Below are positions 13,994 to 16,984 of a stretch of DNA of 16,984 bases, piece by piece. The stretch's first letter is position 1. The number at the start of each line of letters is the position of its first letter. A program made the translations under genes and the position numbers. The notes beneath the pieces are model-generated. The model did not search any database. It was not told the origin of the DNA and saw nothing but the letters and a program-made list of their open reading frames with translations. Source of the stretch: an uncultured Rothia sp. (lineage in GTDB: Bacteria; Actinomycetota; Actinomycetes; Actinomycetales; Micrococcaceae); the NCBI GenBank assembly GCA_937935205.1, contig CALGXU010000125.1, positions 1-16,984 of the forward strand. The letters are read 5' to 3'.

Positions 13994-14980
13994 CTAGTAG
14001 TCAAAAGCGCGGTCAACCGCCTCAAGAATACGGTCAATATCGGGCACGTACTCTTCCTCAACACGGGAAACCGGGTACGGCATGTAGTAGCCACCCACGC
14101 GAATCACCGGCGCCTGCAGGCTGTAGAAGCAACGCTCCGTAATCGCCGCAGCCAACTCACCGCCCATACCACCGAAGGTCGGCGCCTCGTGCGCAATAAT
14201 CAGGCGGCCAGTCTTCGCCACCGAAGCAGCAACGGTCGGCACATCCAGCGGCGAAATCGAGCGCAGGTCAATGACCTCAATCGAGCGGCCATCCTCCACG
14301 GCAGCCTCCGCGGCAGCCAGAGCAACCGGCACCAGCGGGCCGTACGCAACGATGGTCGCGTCCGTACCCTCACGCACCACCTGGGCGCTAAAGGGATCAA
14401 AGGAAGTGTCGCTAAAATCCACTTCACCCTTGAGCCAGTAGCGGCGCTTCGGCTCAAAAATAATGACCGGGTCGGGGCACTCAATCGCCTTGCGGGTCAT
14501 CCAGTACGCCTCGTGCGGGGTCGAGGGGGTCACAATACGCAGACCCGCGGTGTGGGCGAACAGCGCCTCCGGGGACTCGGAGTGGTGCTCCACCGAACCA
14601 ATCACGCCACCGTACGGAATGCGGATGGTCACCGGCACCGTGTACTGCTTATCGGTGCGGTTGTGAATCTTCGCCAGCTGGCTCGTGATCTGGTTATAGG
14701 CGGGGAACACGAAGCCGTCGAACTGGATCTCCGGCACGGGGCGGTAGCCGCGCAGCGCCATACCGATGGAGGTGCCGATAATGCCGGACTCACCCAGGGG
14801 CGCATCCATGACGCGGCGGTTGCCGAAGCGCGCCTGCAGGCCCTCGGTCACACGGTACACGCCGCCGAGCTTGCCGATATCCTCACCGAGCATGACGACG
14901 GTGCGGTCGGCTTCCATGGCGTCTTCCAGGCCGCGGGTAATCGCCTTGGCGAGGGTCAAACGTTCAATTTTCTCGCTCAT
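13994..14980 (-). CDS. 2-oxoacid dehydrogenase E1 component, beta subunit
   Basis: The beta subunit of the thiamine-diphosphate E1, 328 residues, working as an alpha2-beta2 tetramer in the cytoplasm. GEDIGKLGGVYRVTEGL (32-48), PLGESGIIGTSIGMALRGYRP (61-81 region; Glu64 is the cofactor-activating glutamate), FVFPAYNQI (90-98), and HHSESPEALFAHTAGL (132-147) are all typical of the PdhB/BkdB family; the transketolase C-terminal domain begins near 205. The ATG is 2 bp after the E1-alpha stop, with GAGGAG placed over the stop codon, so translation is coupled. Length fits the family. Confidence 0.95.
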   Translation of the reverse strand: MSEKIERLTLAKAITRGLEDAMEADRTVVMLGEDIGKLGGVYRVTEGLQARFGNRRVMDAPLGESGIIGTSIGMALRGYRPVPEIQFDGFVFPAYNQITSQLAKIHNRTDKQYTVPVTIRIPYGGVIGSVEHHSESPEALFAHTAGLRIVTPSTPHEAYWMTRKAIECPDPVIIFEPKRRYWLKGEVDFSDTSFDPFSAQVVREGTDATIVAYGPLVPVALAAAEAAVEDGRSIEVIDLRSISPLDVPTVAASVAKTGRLIIAHEAPTFGGMGGELAAAITERCFYSLQAPVIRVGGYYMPYPVSRVEEEYVPDIDRILEAVDRAFDY

Positions 14981-14982
14981 GC

Positions 14983-16149
14983 TTACTCCTCTTCAAAGCC
15001 TGCAACGTAGTTACGGTAGAACTCGCGGTCGTCTTCAACCTGCTGGTGTTCCTGCGCGTAGACGCGGTCGAAGAAACGCTCAAAGTCGGCAACTTCGGAG
15101 TTCAGCACTGCCTCACGCACGCCGGATGCGACCTGCTGGGCTGCTTCTGCAATCTCTTCGAAGAAGGCATCGTCGGCGTAGCCGTTATCGCGCAGGTGCT
15201 TCTCAAGGCGAAGCATGGGGTCGCGGCGCAGGGGGCCTTCCAGGTCGGCGTCGGTGCGGTACTTGGTGGGGTCGTCTGCGGTGGTGTGCGGGCCGAGGCG
15301 GTAGGTCTCAGCTTCAATCAGCACGGGGCCTTCACCGGCGCGGATTTTCTCCATGGCGTAGCGGGTTGCAGCGAGCACCGCGAGAACGTCGTTGCCGTCC
15401 ACGCGGATACCCTCAAAGCCGTAACCTGCGGCGCGGGTGGACACCGGCACGCGGGACTGCACCTCAAAGGGCACGGAGATAGCCCAGCGGTTGTTCTGCA
15501 CAAAGAAAAGCACCGGCGCGTTATAGGAGGCGGCGAAAACCATGGATTCGTGGGCGTCGCCCTCGGTGGAGGAGCCGTCGCCGAAGTAGACCGCCACGGC
15601 GGGCTTCTGGGTGTCCTCGGCGGGGTCGGTTGCCTGGCCCTGACCGGTGCGGCGGGTGCCGGTTTCAGCTTCGATGTCGGCGTCGAAGTTCAGACCCATG
15701 GCGTAGCCGACTGCGTGCAGGGTCTGGGCGGCAAGCACCTTGGTGTAGGTGTGAAAGTTGTGCGCCTTCATGTCCCAGCCGTGGGTGGTGGAGCCGCGGA
15801 AGATGGTGATCAGGTCACGGAAGTCCACGCCACGCGTCAGGGCGACGGCGTGCTCACGGTAGGAGGGGAAGATGTAGTCGTTGGGCGCGTAGGCGAGTGC
15901 GGAGCCGACCTGTGCGGCTTCCTGGCCTCGACTGGGTACCCAGAGGGCGAGCTGACCCTGGCGTTGCAGGGCGGTTGCCTCGTCGTCGAATCGGCGGGTG
16001 GTGTACATGAGGCGGTAGGCCTCGCGCAGGGTGTCTGCGTTGACGTCTTCGATGTACCGGCTGTAGGTGGGGTGTTCGTGTACGGTGCCGTTTTCATCCA
16101 TGAGCTGGATGCGTTCGGGCACTCCGGGGTACTTGTCGTTCTCGTGCAT
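14983..16149 (-). CDS. 2-oxoacid dehydrogenase E1 component, alpha subunit (pyruvate or branched-chain type)
   Basis: The alpha subunit of E1, 388 residues, decarboxylates the 2-oxoacid. The substrate-pocket segment is SRGQEAAQVGSALAYAPNDYIFPSYREHA (shown in part, 73-101). The thiamine-diphosphate motif is GDGSSTEGD at 190-198 ending with NN at 219-220. The loop RLGPHTTADDP (284-294) with His288 matches the conserved phosphorylation-loop region. The TLRE and EATALQRQGQLALW segments resemble branched-chain E1-alpha of Micrococcaceae. An insertion of about 25 polar residues (157-182, with ETGTRRTGQGQATDPAED) sits before the cofactor motif. GGAGG lies 4 nt before the ATG at 16149. First gene of the E1-alpha/E1-beta/E2 set; leader is long and AT-rich. 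Candidates for the name are pdhA and bkdA; I did not choose. Confidence 0.94.
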   Translation of the reverse strand: MHENDKYPGVPERIQLMDENGTVHEHPTYSRYIEDVNADTLREAYRLMYTTRRFDDEATALQRQGQLALWVPSRGQEAAQVGSALAYAPNDYIFPSYREHAVALTRGVDFRDLITIFRGSTTHGWDMKAHNFHTYTKVLAAQTLHAVGYAMGLNFDADIEAETGTRRTGQGQATDPAEDTQKPAVAVYFGDGSSTEGDAHESMVFAASYNAPVLFFVQNNRWAISVPFEVQSRVPVSTRAAGYGFEGIRVDGNDVLAVLAATRYAMEKIRAGEGPVLIEAETYRLGPHTTADDPTKYRTDADLEGPLRRDPMLRLEKHLRDNGYADDAFFEEIAEAAQQVASGVREAVLNSEVADFERFFDRVYAQEHQQVEDDREFYRNYVAGFEEE

Positions 16150-16361
16150 CTAACCTCCACACGTGACGAGGGCTTGGCCCTCAGCGGCTTGGGTTTTAGC
16201 CTCAACGTTCACCTGATGGTGCAGGGTTTGAGGTGTTCCGGCAAGCCTGTGAGGGTCTGGGCATATGTAGTTACCAGTCTACTCTTTTCGGCTTTATCTC
16301 GCGGCAGTTACGCTGATAACACATCGCATTATGCCCTGTCATTCACTATTTGAACATCATT

Positions 16362-16413
16362 AAATTAAACCTCTCACATATTCTTTTTACGGAATATATG
16401 GAAGGTTTAATTT
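16362..16413. repeat. 52-bp AT-rich inverted repeat in the E1-alpha leader
   Basis: AAATTAAACCT (16362-16372) and AGGTTTAATTT (16403-16413) are perfect inverted repeats. Within them, CATATTC and GAATATATG nearly continue the pairing. On the minus strand one arm overlaps GTGAGAGGT, the word that serves as the ribosome binding site of E2. It could be an operator or an RNA hairpin. Confidence 0.85.
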
Positions 16414-16495
16414 CGCTATTGATAGCTTTTTCGAGCCATCATTTTTCCCGCGCGAGAACCATTTGAAAAGCCCAAACGAACCTCGACAAGGGAAA

Positions 16496-16522
16496 ATAGT
16501 ACATTGTTCAATTAGGGCTCAA
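16496..16522 (-). promoter_or_regulatory. Possible promoter for the E1-alpha operon
   Basis: Minus-strand TTGAGC (plus 16517-16522) and TACTAT (plus 16496-16501) are separated by 15 bp. The -10 box is good, the spacing short. TTGTCG-17-TCAAAT a little nearer the gene is an alternative. Confidence 0.25.
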
Positions 16523-16562
16523 TCAGGGCAGGGTGGGCACCCCCACCCCTTCACACGATGCT

Positions 16563-16984
16563 CTAGAGCCCCTTCGCGAAAACCTCACAGAGCGAGAGGA
16601 AACGGTCATTCGCCTCCACCTCGCCGATGCTCACACGAACGCCCTCGGTACCGAACGCACGCACCGACAGCGCATGCTCAGCCATCAGCTGTACGAACTC
16701 ACCCGTGCGCTCTCCCAGGGGCAGCCACACAAAGTTCGCGTACGTGCTCGGGAAATCGTAGCCCAGCTCCCGCAGTCGAGCGGTCACGCGCTCACGCTCA
16801 GAGACCAGGTGGCTCACACGTTCCATCACCGCATCCTCATGCTCGATGGAGGCGATAGCCGCCGACTCGGCCAGCGCCGTCACGGCGAACGGGGTTGCCG
16901 CCACGCGCAGGTGCTGCGTAATTTGCGGATGCGAAATCGAGTAGCCCACGCGCAGACCCGCCAGGCCCTGCGCTTTGGAGAAGG
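16563..16984 (-). CDS. HisC-like / aromatic aminotransferase, C-terminal part (runs off the right edge)
   Basis: The last 139 residues of a PLP-dependent class I/II aminotransferase; the gene starts beyond the window. It opens with FSKAQGLAGLRVGYS, in which the Lys of SKA is the PLP-binding lysine of the family. Later segments are STYANFVWLPLG (the substrate-contact region) and GVRVSIGEVEANDRFLSLC near the C-terminus, the usual arginine-containing RVSIG end. This fits histidinol-phosphate or aromatic aminotransferases (HisC or the actinobacterial Pat group). It lies upstream of E1-alpha on the same strand after 413 bp; an aminotransferase of this type next to a branched-chain dehydrogenase cluster is sensible for amino acid breakdown, but specificity is unknown. 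Confidence 0.88.
   Translation of the reverse strand, partial: FSKAQGLAGLRVGYSISHPQITQHLRVAATPFAVTALAESAAIASIEHEDAVMERVSHLVSERERVTARLRELGYDFPSTYANFVWLPLGERTGEFVQLMAEHALSVRAFGTEGVRVSIGEVEANDRFLSLCEVFAKGL

Larger units (their letters stand above)
16150..16562 (-). promoter_or_regulatory. Long AT-rich leader/promoter region of the E1-alpha operon
   Basis: A 413-bp gene-free stretch, clearly richer in A and T than its surroundings between about 16280 and 16515. It holds the 52-bp inverted repeat at 16362-16413, a shared motif pair, a possible promoter at 16496-16522 and a GC-rich hairpin at 16531-16548 (GGGTGGG-CACC-CCCACCC, no T tract) just after the aminotransferase. Two tiny frames start on the minus strand: ATG at 16358-16360 (MMFK then stop), 9 nt after GAGAGG, and ATG at 16340-16342 (23 codons, ending at 16271), without a ribosome binding site. 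The part 16160-16270 shows nothing certain. Confidence 0.5.

Noticed and set aside
15046..16353. 435-codon plus-strand frame across the E1-alpha gene
   Set aside because: Antisense shadow; Gly/Val/His-rich translation with no family resemblance.
16531..16548. GGGTGGG/CCCACCC hairpin as the terminator of the aminotransferase gene
   Set aside because: The stem is good but no T tract follows on the minus strand, so it is recorded only as a hairpin.
1..16984. Mobile element, phage, CRISPR or defence island
   Set aside because: No transposase, integrase, Cas or nuclease-like genes, no regularly spaced repeat-spacer arrays; the repeats seen are short and local.

Overview
The window reads as chromosomal DNA of a fairly GC-rich actinobacterium. 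Codon use, the Micrococcaceae-like E1/E2 proteins, heterotrimeric-style gene order of a 2-oxoacid dehydrogenase, and several start regions that look leaderless all fit the family Micrococcaceae; the overall impression is of a Rothia-like organism, but that name is an inference from protein style and was not tested by any search. No rRNA, tRNA, CRISPR array, phage gene or transposase was seen. Most of the window is housekeeping or transport, and the less ordinary signals lie in the intergenic DNA.

Layout. (1) 1-1521, minus strand: the start of a VanZ-like membrane protein (runs off the left edge), overlapped by a gene encoding two histidine-phosphatase domains in one chain, with a promoter whose -35 element lies in a triplicated 18-bp repeat. 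(2) 1770-4188, plus strand: a two-gene ABC exporter (ATPase with a Gln/Pro/Gly-rich N-terminal tail, then an FtsX/BceB-like permease) closed by a strong terminator. (3) 4344-5108, plus: a HAD-family phosphatase, with a bidirectional terminator after it. (4) 5233-8012, minus: metQ, metN, metI, a complete methionine ABC importer; metQ and metN are separated by 146 bp holding two stem-loops. (5) 8375-10153, minus: a long-chain acyl-CoA ligase with a cluster of hairpins at its 3' end. (6) 10301-12274, plus: an unlisted 49-residue membrane protein overlapping a maltose-acetyltransferase-family gene, then a membrane protein with a long disordered N-terminus; a perfect 22-bp-stem bidirectional terminator follows. 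(7) 12419-16149, minus: E1-alpha, E1-beta and E2 of a pyruvate/branched-chain 2-oxoacid dehydrogenase complex, without E3. (8) 16563-16984, minus: the C-terminal end of a HisC-like aminotransferase, upstream of E1-alpha.

How the parts work together: MetQ binds methionine outside the membrane, MetI is the channel and MetN the ATPase with a C-terminal methionine-sensing domain. E1-alpha and E1-beta decarboxylate a 2-oxoacid with thiamine diphosphate and load the acyl group on the lipoyl arm of E2, which makes acyl-CoA; the neighbouring aminotransferase could supply 2-oxoacids if it acts on branched-chain or aromatic amino acids. The acyl-CoA ligase feeds lipid metabolism. The ABC exporter and the phosphatases have no evident link to the rest.

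I did not find a clearly new multi-gene system. The observations most worth checking are a sequence pair shared between the E2 start region and the long AT-rich E1-alpha leader, the stem-loops between metQ and metN, helically phased GTCA repeats and a Cys-rich upstream reading frame before metQ, the triplicated -35 element, and the small membrane protein coupled to the acetyltransferase.
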